DNA from: Prorocentrum cordatum
Taxonomy: Eukaryota; Sar; Dinophyceae; Prorocentrales; Prorocentraceae
NCBI GenBank assembly: GCA_963575745.1
Contig: CAUYUJ010004769.1
Coordinates: 406,912 to 455,411 of the forward strand
DNA: 48,500 nucleotides
Direction of reading: 5' to 3'
Numbering within the stretch: position 1 is the first letter of the stretch; each line of letters starts with the position of its first letter. A program made the position numbers and the translations under genes. The notes below the pieces were generated by a model that saw nothing but the letters and a program-made list of their open reading frames with translations, ran no database searches and was not told the origin of the DNA. Positions 1-9,714 of this stretch are shown piece after piece.

Positions 1-284
1 CGGCAGCCCCACGCGGCCACTCATGCGCGGGCCAACCGCGCGGCACACCGCGTGGAGAATAAAAGAGGGCGCTTACGCGCGACCCTTCTCCGGCTCGGGC
101 ACCAGGACCTCCTCGCGCCGAGGAGGGGTGGGGAGGTGCGCCCTCCTCGCTCCACAACTCCACCCCCCTTCTCCCCACCACGCGTTCCTCTCCGCTCCCA
201 CTCGCCTAAGTCACGTTCCCGCCCACCCTTTCCACCCTCATCCCCCCACCCCACCCCCACCTCCCACCTCTTGGAAGCTGGGCG

Positions 285-432
285 AGGGCTGGAAAAATCG
301 TGGCTGCTAAAACGGTCTTCCCGGAAGGAAAAAACAAGTTCCGGGAATCAAGCTCAGCGCACTGACTAGTAAACGGGCTGCTTCTCGGAAGAAGAAAACA
401 AATTCCTGGAGCTCCGTTTTAGCAACCATGGA
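285..432 (+). mobile_element. Foldback element family A, copy 1
   Basis: Inverted ends TGGCTGCTAAAACGG (301-315) and its complement with one change (414-428) enclose paired GGTCTTCCCGGAAG and CTTCTCGGAAG stretches. A second copy lies inverted at 31463-31619, which establishes a dispersed family. No coding capacity; MITE-like. Confidence 0.6.
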
Positions 433-648
433 AATGCCAGCCATCGCCCGGCTTTGAAAAGTGACGATGACCCCACCTGAAATGGGACGCGCGCGAGCCC
501 CCGCTGCACACATCTCACGAAAACCGCCGGGCCGTCAGAGTCCAGCGCGCGCTCGTCAAAACACGTCGGCGAGCCGGAGTTCTGGGCCACTCGAGTCTTA
601 CGCTTCCCCCCCACCTCCCCACACTGCCGACGCACGAAGCCAAGATTA

Positions 649-806
649 GTTCGGGCATGTCCCCCTACAGGCGGATTTTGGACGAAATATCGGACATGTC
701 TTCATGTCTTGTTTTATGATTTTTTTTTAAACTGCTCAGAAATAGTCAAAACATCGTCCCAAGACTATGTTTGAACATTCCTCCTGTAGAGGGACAGGCC
801 TGGGCC
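649..806 (+). mobile_element. Foldback element family B, copy 1
   Basis: Starts GTTCGGGCATGTCCCCCTAC and ends with CCTGTAGAGGGACAGGCC. It matches the layout of the intact copy at 2728-2890, with more decay at the ends. The inner part is AT-rich. Confidence 0.6.
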
Positions 807-1206
807 GGCCAGACGAGCGAGCGAGAGAGAGAGAGCGGGGGGGGGGGGGAACGCGCATCTACGGGCAGGCCGGCAGGCACCAGCCTCGTGCCCCGAGCAA
901 TGACTCGAGAAGCGGTCGCCCAGCGACCAGACGGGACCCGCCGGCCGCAAACCCTGACCCAGAGCGTCGGAAACTGGTCGTCTCGATAGGCTCGAGCCGC
1001 CTGATGTCGAAGGGGGAGGGGCAACAGCGTGGCGACGGGGAAAAAGGAGGGCATGACCGTCGGGACTGGTGCCGCAGAGCGCAGAGGGACACGCGAGAGA
1101 GCGCGAGCCTCTTCCGAGGGCAGCCTGGTCCCCCGACGCAACCAGTGAGTACACTGGCCACCGACGCCTGAGGCCGCCTGCGCGCTCTTCAAGGCGTGAC
1201 TTTCGG

Positions 1207-1393
1207 TTGCTCCCATCGTACTTAAGGGCCACATCCCAGAAACAAAATTCGAGCACCCCGAAAAGTGTCGAAACAGTATCGAAACAGTGTCGCCTTCCAG
1301 GGCACGACACGTGAAAACCCTCAAGTTTCATTACCTTCCTTGTGCTCGTAATTCTTCCTGGTGGCCAAGGCCAGAAATGGTCGGAACATCATA
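1207..1393 (+). mobile_element. Foldback element family D, copy 1
   Basis: Starts TTGCTCCCATCGTACTTAAG and ends GGTCGGAACATCATAAG. Inside are several GTGTCGAAACAG repeats and GGGCACGACACGTGAAAACC. The two ends are imperfect inverted repeats of each other. Related copies lie at 2168 and 4543. Confidence 0.65.
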
Positions 1394-1724
1394 AGCGTAA
1401 CTAGACTCTCCGCGTCTGATGCCTCCTCCCCGGTTCCTCCTTGATACGGCCGCGGTCCTCTTTCCCATGCCTGCGAGTGCACCCACAGCCTGCCGCGGCT
1501 CGCCAACTACTTTAGTTGTGGATGCCACGACAATGGACACCCTAACAGTCCTATCATTGAATTTGAAACGTGTTTCACATGTCAGAAAAAAAAGTCCCAA
1601 CCATGTGATAGAAAAAAAAACATGTTCTTTACATGGCTCAAGCATGGTTCACACATGTTTTAGGCATCTGGGAATTGTTTGGCAACATGCTTCCTCTGCA
1701 TTGAATTGTCCTCCGCAATACTTT

Positions 1725-1925
1725 AGGGGAGCGAACGATGGCATCAACATCAAAACTCCGAGATCCGCGCGGACTCCTCGGCCCCGCGCGGGAACCCTCC
1801 CCCCAGGCGTGCGGCACGCGCCCGGGGGGGCGCCGAGGCGCCGCTGGGGGGGCGCCCAGCGCGGATCCGAGACGTCCGCGCGGACCTCTGAGCTTTTTTG
1901 TGCTCGCGTCATTGCTCGCTCCCCT
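1725..1925. mobile_element. Foldback element family U, copy 1
   Basis: Outer ends GGGGAGCGAACGATG and CATTGCTCGCTCCCC. Inner arms ATCCGCGCGGACTCC and GTCCGCGCGGACCTC surround a GCGCCGCTGGGGGGGCGC core. TA flanks both ends. Related cores at 20213 and 32518. Confidence 0.7.
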
Positions 1926-2167
1926 ACAGTCGAGGCGTTGACCTAAGGAACCCTAAATAAGGAACGAGGCCCCTTTTGTCCATAAGTTGAACTTCGATTT
2001 CGTATCGAAAACCTGAGGAAAACCTACCTGCGGCAACCTGCGAAACAATTAAGGAACACGGAGCCCCTCCCCAACGAAAATGGTTCCTTGTTCAAGGCCC
2101 CGGCTGTATACTCGAACGCGTTAGCGCGACCGCTCTCGCCGCGGAGAAAGCATGGCCTGGACTCATG

Positions 2168-2608
2168 CTGTTCCCATCCTACTTCAAGACCGCATCCCAG
2201 AAAGAATTTCGAGTACCAAGACACGTGTCAAAAGAGTGTCGAAACAGTGTCGAAACGGTGTCGGACGAGTGTCTCCCAAGGCCCGACGCGTGAAAACTCT
2301 CGAATTTCGGCACTTTATTGGGCGCTCGAAACTATTCCTGGTGATCGAGGCTAAAATAGGTTGGAGCATCATAACCCGACACACGAAACCGTCCAGTAAA
2401 CGCCGAGGGCCGTTTAGTAAACGCACCCAAAGAAGTAATCGAACATGGCAGGGCTGTTCAGTATACGCCCAAAGGCGTTTGGCAAACGCCAACTATCGGG
2501 TCCGGGTCGTTTCTCCTCCCCTGATCGGGGCGGGAATCGATGATGCATCGCCGATCTATCGGCGATAGGTCCCCGACAGCAGGGCTAAAGTAGGTTGGAG
2601 CATCATAG
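2168..2608 (+). mobile_element. Foldback element family D, copy 2 (long form)
   Basis: The first 205 bp match copy 1. A further 230 bp (AAACGCCGAGGGCCGTTTAG onward, containing GATCTATCGGCGATAGG) is shared with copy 3. The right-end sequence TAGGTTGGAGCATCATA occurs twice (about 2357 and 2590), so the long form may be a second element with the same right end. Confidence 0.7.
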
Positions 2609-2727
2609 GCCTGGACGCGACGAGCGCACGCCGTGCGGCGGGCAGGGCACCGAGAGGGCACCCCGCACCTCGGCAGGCCCGACCGCGCTGACAGGGGGCC
2701 GACCGGGTCGCTCGCCTCGGGCTCGCC

Positions 2728-2890
2728 TTAAGTCGGGCGTGTCCCCCTACAGGGGGATTTTCGACGAAAAATGAAAAACACTCCAAAGCTACTCCAAAAA
2801 GGTCAGAAAATATTCCATAAAACATAGTCCCCGGACTATCTCTTGACTAGTTTGGAATACTCCCCCCGTAGAGGGACAGGCCCGACTTAG
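2728..2890 (+). mobile_element. Foldback element family B, copy 2 (intact)
   Basis: About 160 bp with near-perfect inverted ends: TTAAGTCGGGCGTGTCCCCC on the left, and on the right the complement of TAAGTCGGGCCTGTCCCTCT. The inside is AT-rich with ATAGTC/GACTAT pairs. TA or TTAA may be the target duplication. Best-preserved member of a family with four further copies and several relics. Confidence 0.75.
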
Positions 2891-3547
2891 CCCTCCTCCC
2901 TGCAACGATATTTCCTGCCGGAGAGCCTCCCGCAGATGTCTCTGTGCGCCAGTCTGCGGCCGCGGTGTTGGGCGTGGCTTAATGGGGGGGTCACACATGG
3001 GGGGGTCAAAAAAGGTCCCCTTTCGTGCCCCTTTCGGGCCCCTCCGGAGCCCCAGGGGGCTCGTTTAGGTACCGTTTGGGTACCTTTTCGGGCCACGCTC
3101 GCCCCCCCCCCATTTATGACCCCCCCATTACGCGGCGCCCAACGGTGAGAGAGAGCTCGCCCGCCGGCGGGGCACGCGGTGCTCCCGCGGCGAGGAGCGC
3201 GCGAGAGGCCCCCGTGCTCAGCAGCCGCGACTACGAAGCCCAACGCCCTCGACATCTCCCTCCGCGTTCTGCCTCTTTCGGGGATGGACAGACCCCCCTT
3301 TAGCAAAACGTGGTTTAGTGAAAACGGCCCGAGGCCCAAACCTGGCGGGCACAAACCTGGAAAATAACGGCCACGACGCCATCTCGAGAGCCGAAAACGG
3401 ACAATGCACTACTCGACGTGTCACTGTTGGGGGTTCTGCCCACCCCCGACTCTTGGAGAAGAAGGCCGCCGCCACGCGTTCATGGGACCAACCCTCCGGG
3501 TCTCCTCTCCCGCCCTGGAAGTGAGGGAGAACCGACAGTAGTCTAGG
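2891..3547. other. GC-rich stretch, no gene seen
   Basis: Contains TTTCGTGCCCCTTTCGGGCC and GGTACCGTTTGGGTACC short repeats near 3020-3090. No coding signal or element recognised. Confidence 0.3.
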
Positions 3548-3775
3548 ACTCCTAGATGGGGTCCGAGTAGATGGGGTCGGAGGATCGCGCCGCATCGCCG
3601 ATGCATCGGCGATGCGGCTCGATGCTGAGCCCGTTTATGTCCACGCCGACGTCGCCGATGCGTCGCTGGCGTCGGCGATGCATTGGCGGTGCATCGCCGA
3701 TACATCGCCGATGTATCATCGATGCGACGCCATCCTTCGACCCCATCTACTCCGACCCCATCTAGGAGGCCTCTA
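3548..3775 (+). mobile_element. Foldback element family F, copy 1
   Basis: Long inverted ends CTAGATGGGGTCCGAGTAGA and, on the other strand, CTAGATGGGGTCGGAGTAGA. Each arm continues into CATCGCCGATG/CATCGGCGATG repeats. The centre (CTCGATGCTGAGCCCGTTTA) is unpaired. Short frames reading MGSEDRAASPMHRRC arise from the arms and are not genes. Confidence 0.8.
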
Positions 3776-3910
3776 AGTAGGTTGGCGCAGATGTTGAGCA
3801 GGGGCCGACCGTCCAGGCACTCCCACGGGCCTGCCACGACAGGCTGGCAGAACCCCAGAGTGTGCTAAGAACAGGGCAGCGCTCTCAGATCATAAACCCA
3901 ATGTGATAAA

Positions 3911-4018
3911 ACGAAGGATTGCAAAAAAAACCCAGGATTGCAAAAAAAACCCAGGGTTTTTTTGCAATCCTTCGTCCAGGGTTTTTTTGCAATCCTGGGT
4001 TTTTTTGCAATCCTCCGG
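3911..4018. repeat. Five-unit palindrome of GGATTGCAAAAAAAACCCA
   Basis: Two forward copies of GGATTGCAAAAAAAACCCA are followed by three inverted ones, so the 108-bp block can fold on itself in more than one register. It interrupts repeat S1 at a point where the related S2 copy has unrelated short sequence, which marks it as an insertion or local expansion. Confidence 0.8.
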
Positions 4019-4073
4019 CAGTCTCAACCAAAAACGTTCTAAGAACAACTCGTGCAGACCACAACCAGGCTTC

Positions 4074-4236
4074 AAGGGCTCCCAACGTCGCGCTCCGCGC
4101 TGCGCGAGGCGCGAAGCGCGAACAGCTTCGCGCTCCCGGGCCGCCTCCCAGGGGAGAAGAGGAGGATGAGGAGGAATCGGAGCCGAACCGCGAACCGCGA
4201 AGCGCGAATAACTTCGCGCCCTGGAGGGCGCCCATT
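4074..4236 (+). mobile_element. Foldback element family H, copy 1
   Basis: Begins AAGGGCTCCCAAC. It carries repeated TTCGCGC/GCGCGAA palindromes at both ends around a GGAGAAGAGGAGGATGAGGA centre. Its right end (GGAGGGCGCCCATT) is more decayed than in the other copies. Its borders are confirmed by the uninterrupted S copy at 24.8 kb. Confidence 0.75.
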
Positions 4237-4391
4237 GGGTTCTGAGAACAGCCCCCGTCGGGCCTGCAGGCGAGCCGGGACGCCTCGCCACTGCCTGGGG
4301 AGCTGCCAGTGCTTCGAGGCGCGGGGGGACCGGGCTCGGGCAGAGAGCAGGAGATCCACCCTCGCAGCAGCCACCCCGGCATGCATGTGGT

Positions 4392-4542
4392 TGAAGGGGC
4401 CCTGGGACACAAACATGAATACATACAAATCACAGGATTCCCCATATTTTCTCATAGTTTGGGGCTTTTTGTCTTCCCCCCCACTTCCCATATTTTCTCT
4501 GGGATCGACGATGAATTGCCTATGTGTGTTTTTTCCTCCTGA
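4392..4542 (+). mobile_element. Dispersed repeat family E, copy 1
   Basis: Shared landmarks: TGAAGGGGCCCTGGGACACA at the start, ATGAATACATACAAATCACA, CCCATATTTTCT, a C-rich block, GGGATCGACGATGAATTG, and a TTCCTCCTGA end. Terminal inverted repeats are weak. Six copies in this window, all on the plus strand. Confidence 0.7.
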
Positions 4543-4964
4543 GTTGTTCCCATCCTACTTGAGGACCACATCCCAGAAACAACTTCGAGCACCCAGGAAA
4601 AGATGTCAAAAGAGTGTCGAAAGAATGTCGAAACAGTGTCGGGCGAGTGTCTCCCAGGGCCCGACACGTGAAAACCCTTGAGTTTCGGTACTTGTTTGGA
4701 CGCTCGAAGTTATTCCTGGTGATCGAAGCTAAAATAGGTTGGAGCATCATAACCCGACGCACGAAGCCGTCCAGTAAACGCCGAGGTCCGTTTAGTAAAC
4801 GCACCCAAAGAAGGAATCGAACAGGGCAGGGCTGTTCAATCTACGCACAAAGCCGTTCGGCAAACGCCAATTCTCGGGCCCGGGTGGTTTTTCCTCCCCT
4901 TTATCGGGGCGGGAATCGATGATGCGTCGCTGATCTATCGCTGATAGGTCCCAGACAGCAGGGC
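4543..4964 (+). mobile_element. Foldback element family D, copy 3 (long form)
   Basis: Closely similar to copy 2 over about 420 bp, from GTTGTTCCCATCCTACTTGA to CTGATAGGTCCCAGACAGCA. It begins directly at the end of element E1, so the two may have moved together or one used the other's edge as target. Confidence 0.7.
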
Positions 4965-5095
4965 TGGGTGGATGGCCTGGGCCCTGATCGGCGACGAGTG
5001 GGCGATCCGGGGTGGATTCTCCCCCCCCCTCTGGGCCAGTGCCCCCCTGTCTCCGCCCCTGAATGGACCAACTCCTCATACCTCCCTCCCGCCCT

Positions 5096-5354
5096 CCCTC
5101 CTCCCTCCCTCCTCCTCCTCCTCCTCCTCCTCCTCCTCCTCCTCATCCTAATCCTCCTCCTCCTCCTCCTCCTCCTCCTCCTCATCCTCCTCCTCATCCT
5201 CATCCTCATCCTCATCCTCATCCTCATCCTCATCCTCATCCTCATCCTCATCCTCATCCTCATCCTCATCCTCATCCTCATCCTCATCATCATCATGATC
5301 ATGATCATGATCATGATCATGATCATGATCATGATCATGATCATGATGATCATG

Positions 5355-5407
<53 letters not shown>

Positions 5408-5510
5408 GTTCCTCCTCGTCTTCGTCCTCATCTTCCTCGTCCTCCTCCAACTCCTCCTCCTCCTCCTCCTCCTCCTTCTCCTCCTCCTCCTCCTACCCCT
5501 CCTCCTCCAT
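5096..5510 (+). repeat. Compound microsatellite TCC / CATCCT / GATCAT / CAT
   Basis: The array changes unit along its length: (TCC)n to about 5190, (CATCCT)n to about 5284, the self-complementary (GATCAT)n at 5294-5353, (CAT)n to 5405, then TCC-rich again. Frames in every phase give poly-His/Asp/Leu reads that are not genes. Confidence 0.95.
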
Positions 5511-5636
5511 TCCTGTTCCTAACAAATAACTTCTCCCTATCGCTCCCCGCGGCCAGTCGAAAGGGCGGGCCGTGCGTTTCGCTTGAGACTTCCTCACCAT
5601 TGAAGATCCTGGAGCTGAAATATCGGCATCAGTTTC

Positions 5637-5800
5637 ACGGATGGAGGGCGGGTCGTTTTCAAACTGTGGTTCTTTCACGGATTGAGGGCGGTTCGTTCTT
5701 AGAATGTGGCCCTCGTCTGAGCGCTGCGCACATTCGTTTCAAAACATTCGCAAGACTTTCGAGGAATTGAGGACGGCTCGTTTTCAAACTGTGGCTCTCT
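5637..5800 (+). repeat. Degenerate repeat with GGGCGGGTCGTTTTCAAACT
   Basis: A unit of about 40 bp (ACGGATTGAGGGCGGTTCGT, then TCAAACTGTGGCTCT) occurs at 5637, 5679 and 5761; the last two copies are followed by GAGCGCTGCGCAC or TAGCGCCGCGCAC. Confidence 0.6.
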
Positions 5801-6338
5801 TTCTAGCGCCGCGCACACCCCTTAAACAAAAAACGGCAACAAACGTTTAACGGATTCCTGCGGTCAACGTACCAACGACGTTGTTTTGGAAAGAATCAGG
5901 GCTCTGAGGGTGCAACGGTTATGTTGATTCACAGCGGTGAAAAATCCAGGGATGACGTTCTGGCACGATACAGGATCATCAAAATGTAACAGTGAGGTTG
6001 ATCCGTGGCGTTGGAATCCCGAGAATAATGTGTTGACATGCTTCATGGTCTTCAAACGGTTACCTTCTAACGAGGCCATTCCCGCAGTGGGAATGACCCG
6101 TGTACGGGCCTATGAAGAGGGAGCCTGGAGGGAGGGTGTATGCCAACATCGTTGATGACTCTTGGGCTTGCACTGGTCCTCCCCCTCCTTCTCCTCCTGC
6201 CAGGGGCTTCCCCGAAACGCGGCTGCCACCATACACAGGCTAGCTGCCTAACACAAGACCCCCAGGTTGTGGTGACTGTGCATCGGGCAGGCACCAGAAT
6301 GGATTCCAGATGCGTGGATCTGGTGCATGGGGGGCCAG
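5801..6338. other. Lower-GC stretch with short open frames, unidentified
   Basis: Two short frames of protein-like composition overlap on opposite strands: 5864-6079 minus (MASLEGNRLKTMKHVNTLFS) and 5937-6155 plus (DPWRWNPENNVLTCFMVFKR). They cannot both be real and neither is recognised. Possibly a decayed element. Confidence 0.25.
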
Positions 6339-6398
6339 ATCCACGGATCCCGGGAAGTTTTTTTTTTTTTTTTTTTGAATCCACGGATCCCGGGAAGT
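6339..6398 (-). mobile_element. Poly(A) tract between 20-bp direct repeats (minimal retroposition scar)
   Basis: ATCCACGGATCCCGGGAAGT is repeated exactly at 6339-6358 and 6379-6398. Between the copies are only 19 T and GA. On the minus strand this reads duplication, TC, A19, duplication, the structure left when target-primed retroposition inserts little more than a poly(A) tail. Confidence 0.6.
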
Positions 6399-8466
6399 AC
6401 CCAGCGAAACGTGGCGCCAGCGCCGCCCGACGCGGCGACGGAGCGCGCCGATGCTGCATGGAAGCGAGGCCCATCGCCAATCCACGCGCTCGGATCCATG
6501 CTTGCGCTTCCTCGAGACGCTGGGCAGGAGCTCCCCTGCCCGCCCACCTGCGGTCGGTCCGCTGCCGAGGCGCGCCCGGATGCCCGGCGCGTCGGCGGAC
6601 TCAGAGCTCGCGGGGCGGGAGTCACTCGGGGGCGTAGCATTTGCAGCCGCCATCGACGCCGCTCGCTGGCCAAAGAGCGCGACTCTCGCCCGCCTGTGCG
6701 TCGTGTCCTCCTCCTCCACCCCTTGCTCCTTTTACGGCCTGGGGCGTGAGAGCGCACAAGCGCTAACACGGATTCGAACACAAGCACAGGCGCAAGCACG
6801 AGTCCAATCACATGCGCAGACCCCTTGTTGCCCTTCTCCCGCAGAACACCACATCCGCCCATCCAATGGTGCGCCTCTTTCTGTACTCTTCTTCGCTGTC
6901 CTCCTCCACCCCTCCTTTCGCCCCAGTCTCTTGAGTCCCTCGCTGTCCTGTCTGCTTGCGTCAATTCCATGCGTCCTTCCCGCGTCACCAAACAAACACA
7001 CTTCGATCAATCATTTCAACAATTGAGCATCGACGCGAACCATTACTACAAAAACGCAACATTGCTACTGAAAATCCACACCCACTGAGACGTGCAAAAA
7101 ACGTGTCGCAGGTGTAAACGACAGTCTCGATTACATGAGACTGCCAAGTGCACCCACGAGTTAAGACGGAACCAACTCTGTGCTAAGCCCGATGTGTGCA
7201 CAACCGCACGTGTGGTACCCTATGTGCGGGAAGCCTGTGCGTGGATCCGCTTCTGCTTGTGGAGCCCTACGTGCGTGGAACCCAATGTGTTGGAAAGCCA
7301 ACGTGAGCGACGAAAAGAAAGGGGTCTTACGCGAGATTACATAGCGACCTTACGCCGCGGCTTACGCGAGCCGCCAGCGACGCACAGAATATTGGAAGGG
7401 GGGGCAATGCCGCGCGACCTTACGCGGGCAACTCACGCGCGAATGTCGGCACAAACGAACCCGTTTTTCTGCACCGCTCACGTGTGAATCCGTATGTGCG
7501 TGGACAAAGCGGCAGAGGCTGGAACTCCATGGCAACGGCTAACGGCCCTGTGTGTGGTTCCGAAAGCTGTGTGCACAGAGCACTACAGCCGGACGAAAGA
7601 CAGAAGCACCCCTAAACATGAAGCCCTCCGCCAGCCAAACTGAAGAGTAGTCGAGGGTACCCTCCCCCAGGACGCACCAGAACAATCAACGAAGACGAAG
7701 AACATTAAGGTTCCATCCCCGAGCCGACCTGGAACTGATACCGTGGCCCGACCGTACTGCAGCCATAGAGCACGAAAACCGCCGAATGAGGGACTGAGGG
7801 GCTTTCACGGCCACGGAGTCTCGGCCACGAGTTGGTCCCCCGACCCATATCTAAGGAACGGCCCAGAAACCAAAGCCCCTCATGAGCCCATGACGGTCCT
7901 CAGCACAGCGTCTTGACCGTGCCGGAGCCGACCCGCAGACAACGGACGGCGAGGAGGGGAACGGGGCGGCAAGCAACCCCTGCATATAGTCGAGCTTGAT
8001 TGGAGAGGACACGAGAGGACACAAGACCCTTCCGAGAGCCACATTGCCCCAGGAATGCAGAGGATACAGGACGGGAACACACAGGACACGAAGGTACCCT
8101 TAACTTGGCAGGGTCGACCTACTCGTCAAGCTCGACTGCAGGGGATGTGAGGCGCGGAGGCCCGAAGGAGCGCCTCTCCCGCGCCGCAGGGGAGAGGACG
8201 CCCCGAGCCTCGTCCGCGCCTTCGCCCCCCCGTAGTTCGCTCGCTGCTGCGCGCCGAAAGGGGGGGCCACAACAAGCGTGGGGTGCACCTCCCGGGCCAG
8301 CGGGTGGCCGTCGAGGGACCTCTCAGGACCCCTCCACGAGGGCCACGGCCCTGGAGGCCTCGACCCCACACGCTTGGTGTATTGCCCGTCCCCGCTGCCG
8401 CCTGCCCCGGGGCTCTCCCGACCCGCCCACACCCGTTCAAAATGTGTTCCCCCACCACTCCCCCGG
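6399..8466. other. Long stretch without a recognisable gene
   Basis: 6399-7026 has an ATG frame of 191 codons (6451-7026) with moderate GC3 and no known domain. 7180-7300 shows degenerate TATGTGCGTGGAACCC-like units. 7320-7445 has several CTTACGCG words, also present near position 70. 7490-8460 shows nothing I can support. Confidence 0.3.
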
Positions 8467-8598
8467 TAGGGGGCCACATGCGAACCCTACCCCTACCCCC
8501 CACGATCTCTGAGGGGAAAGGTGGGGCTCCCTTCGCTCCCCGCCCTCCCCCTCAGAACTCGTGGGGGGTAGGGGCAGGGTTCGCATGTGGCCCCCTAG
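8467..8598. mobile_element. Foldback element family J, copy 1
   Basis: TAGGGGGCCACATGCGAACC at the left and its exact inverse at the right. The arms continue CTACCCCTACCCCCCACGA versus TCGTGGGGGGTAGGGGCAGG. About 130 bp, capable of a hairpin with roughly 50-bp arms. Confidence 0.85.
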
Positions 8599-8941
8599 CA
8601 GGGTTCATCTGGAACCATCTTCCGAGGCGGGCCCAACCCAGCGACGAGGGCCCTTAGTGGGGCCCAAGAAGAACGAACGCCGCCAAGGGGGCCGCCGTGC
8701 TCTGGACTGGCCCGCCTCCGAATGCCCGGTTTTCGGGCCACGACTCTCGAGCCTCCCGCGGCCGTTCGGGACGATCCGAGCACCCCTGGAACGCTCTCGG
8801 CGAGGCGCGGGCGCTGCAACGCATCCTGAGGCAGGCTCAGGAACCGACGACGCGCCCGAGTAAATGCCCCCGCCTCCTTTTGACGTTGGGCAAACTCGAG
8901 CTCAGAGCCTGAAGCGTCTACCCCTGCCTCCGCCTCTAGAA

Positions 8942-9085
8942 GAGTGCGTTCCACTACTCGCAAAGTGACTACTCGCAAATGGCCTGGATCCGCCGCGGGG
9001 GATCTACGATGGATTGCATCGAAGTAGACGTGTGGTTTTTGGACGTTTGCGAGTAGGCACTTTGCGAGTGGTGGAACGCGCTCGG
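8942..9085. mobile_element. Foldback element family T, copy 1
   Basis: Arms of about 39 bp: GCGTTCCACTACTCGCAAAG at the left and, from the right, GCGTTCCACCACTCGCAAAG, both continuing TG(A/C)CTACTCGCAAA. Centre contains GGCCTGGATCCGCCGCGGGG. Confidence 0.85.
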
Positions 9086-9437
9086 CGATCCTCCTCCTCC
9101 GCCTCCGCCTCCTCCTACGACTACGGGGAACCCTGCACGAGAAGAACCCCGTGGCGGCCACGGCCCGAGTGGCGGCCAGCGCGCCCACTGGCGGCGGCCA
9201 GGACCGCGTGGCGACCGACGGCCGGCCCTTTTGAGGGCCTGCCGGGGGGGGCACGGCCCAGCGCGGCCTTTGTGGTGAGCCTCCCAACACGGCAGCTTGG
9301 AAGAACGGGCGGAGAGCTGGTCTTGCCACGGCGAGCCTCTGCCACGAGTTTTGTTTTTTTGCGTTGTGTATGCTTGTTCCCCACCCGACAGGCTGGGGTT
9401 GTTAGATTTCAAGAACAGACCCCCCCGCCAACCCCAC

Positions 9438-9700
9438 GCATACCGCGGCCGCCAGACCCTAAGTTGTCCCGAGAATCCCCGACAATACCTGGGAGTCCCG
9501 CCTCGCGCCCTCGACAAACACGACTGCATACCGCGGCCGCCAGACCCCAAGTTGTCCCGAGAGTCCCCCGATAGTCCCTGGGACTCCCGCCTCGCGCCCT
9601 CGACTAACACGACAGCATACCGCGGCCGCCAGACCCCAAATTGTCCCGAGAGTCCCCGAGTCCCTGGGAGTCCGGCCTCGCGCCCTCGACAAACACGAAC
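9438..9700 (+). repeat. 88-bp tandem repeat, three copies
   Basis: Units start at 9438, 9526 and 9615 with GCATACCGCGGCCGCCAGAC and end GCCTCGCGCCCTCGACAAAC. Each contains a NotI-type GCGGCCGC. The third is slightly shortened by loss of a few bases. Confidence 0.85.
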
Positions 9701-9714
9701 AACACAGCAATCCA

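Larger units (their letters stand above)
3796..4300 (+). repeat. Dispersed repeat family S, copy 1 (interrupted)
   Basis: Matches 24817-25050 in order: GAGCAGGGGCCGACCGTC, CTAAGAACAGG, CAACCAAAAACGTTCTAAG, GCAGACCACAACCAGG, then GTTCTGAGAACAGC and GGCGAGCCGGGACGCCTCGC. The palindrome at 3911-4018 and element H1 (4074-4236) are extra here, giving a filled/empty site pair. Confidence 0.65.

Noticed and set aside
1628-1645. ACATGGCTCAAGC as a possible dinoflagellate spliced-leader relic
   Set aside because: Only about eight bases (GGCTCAAG) match the leader's 3' end; the diagnostic upstream part is absent.
4810-4830. GGAATCGAAC as a tRNA B-box
   Set aside because: No matching A-box or cloverleaf; it is part of repeat D.
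8595-9329. 244-codon minus-strand frame with LEAEAGVDASGSELEFAQRQ
   Set aside because: It crosses foldback element T1 and a GGA run, lacks the GC3 bias of the credible exons, and matches no family I know.
9438-9700. CRISPR-like array
   Set aside because: The three 88-bp units are contiguous tandem repeats without unique spacers, and the context is eukaryotic.
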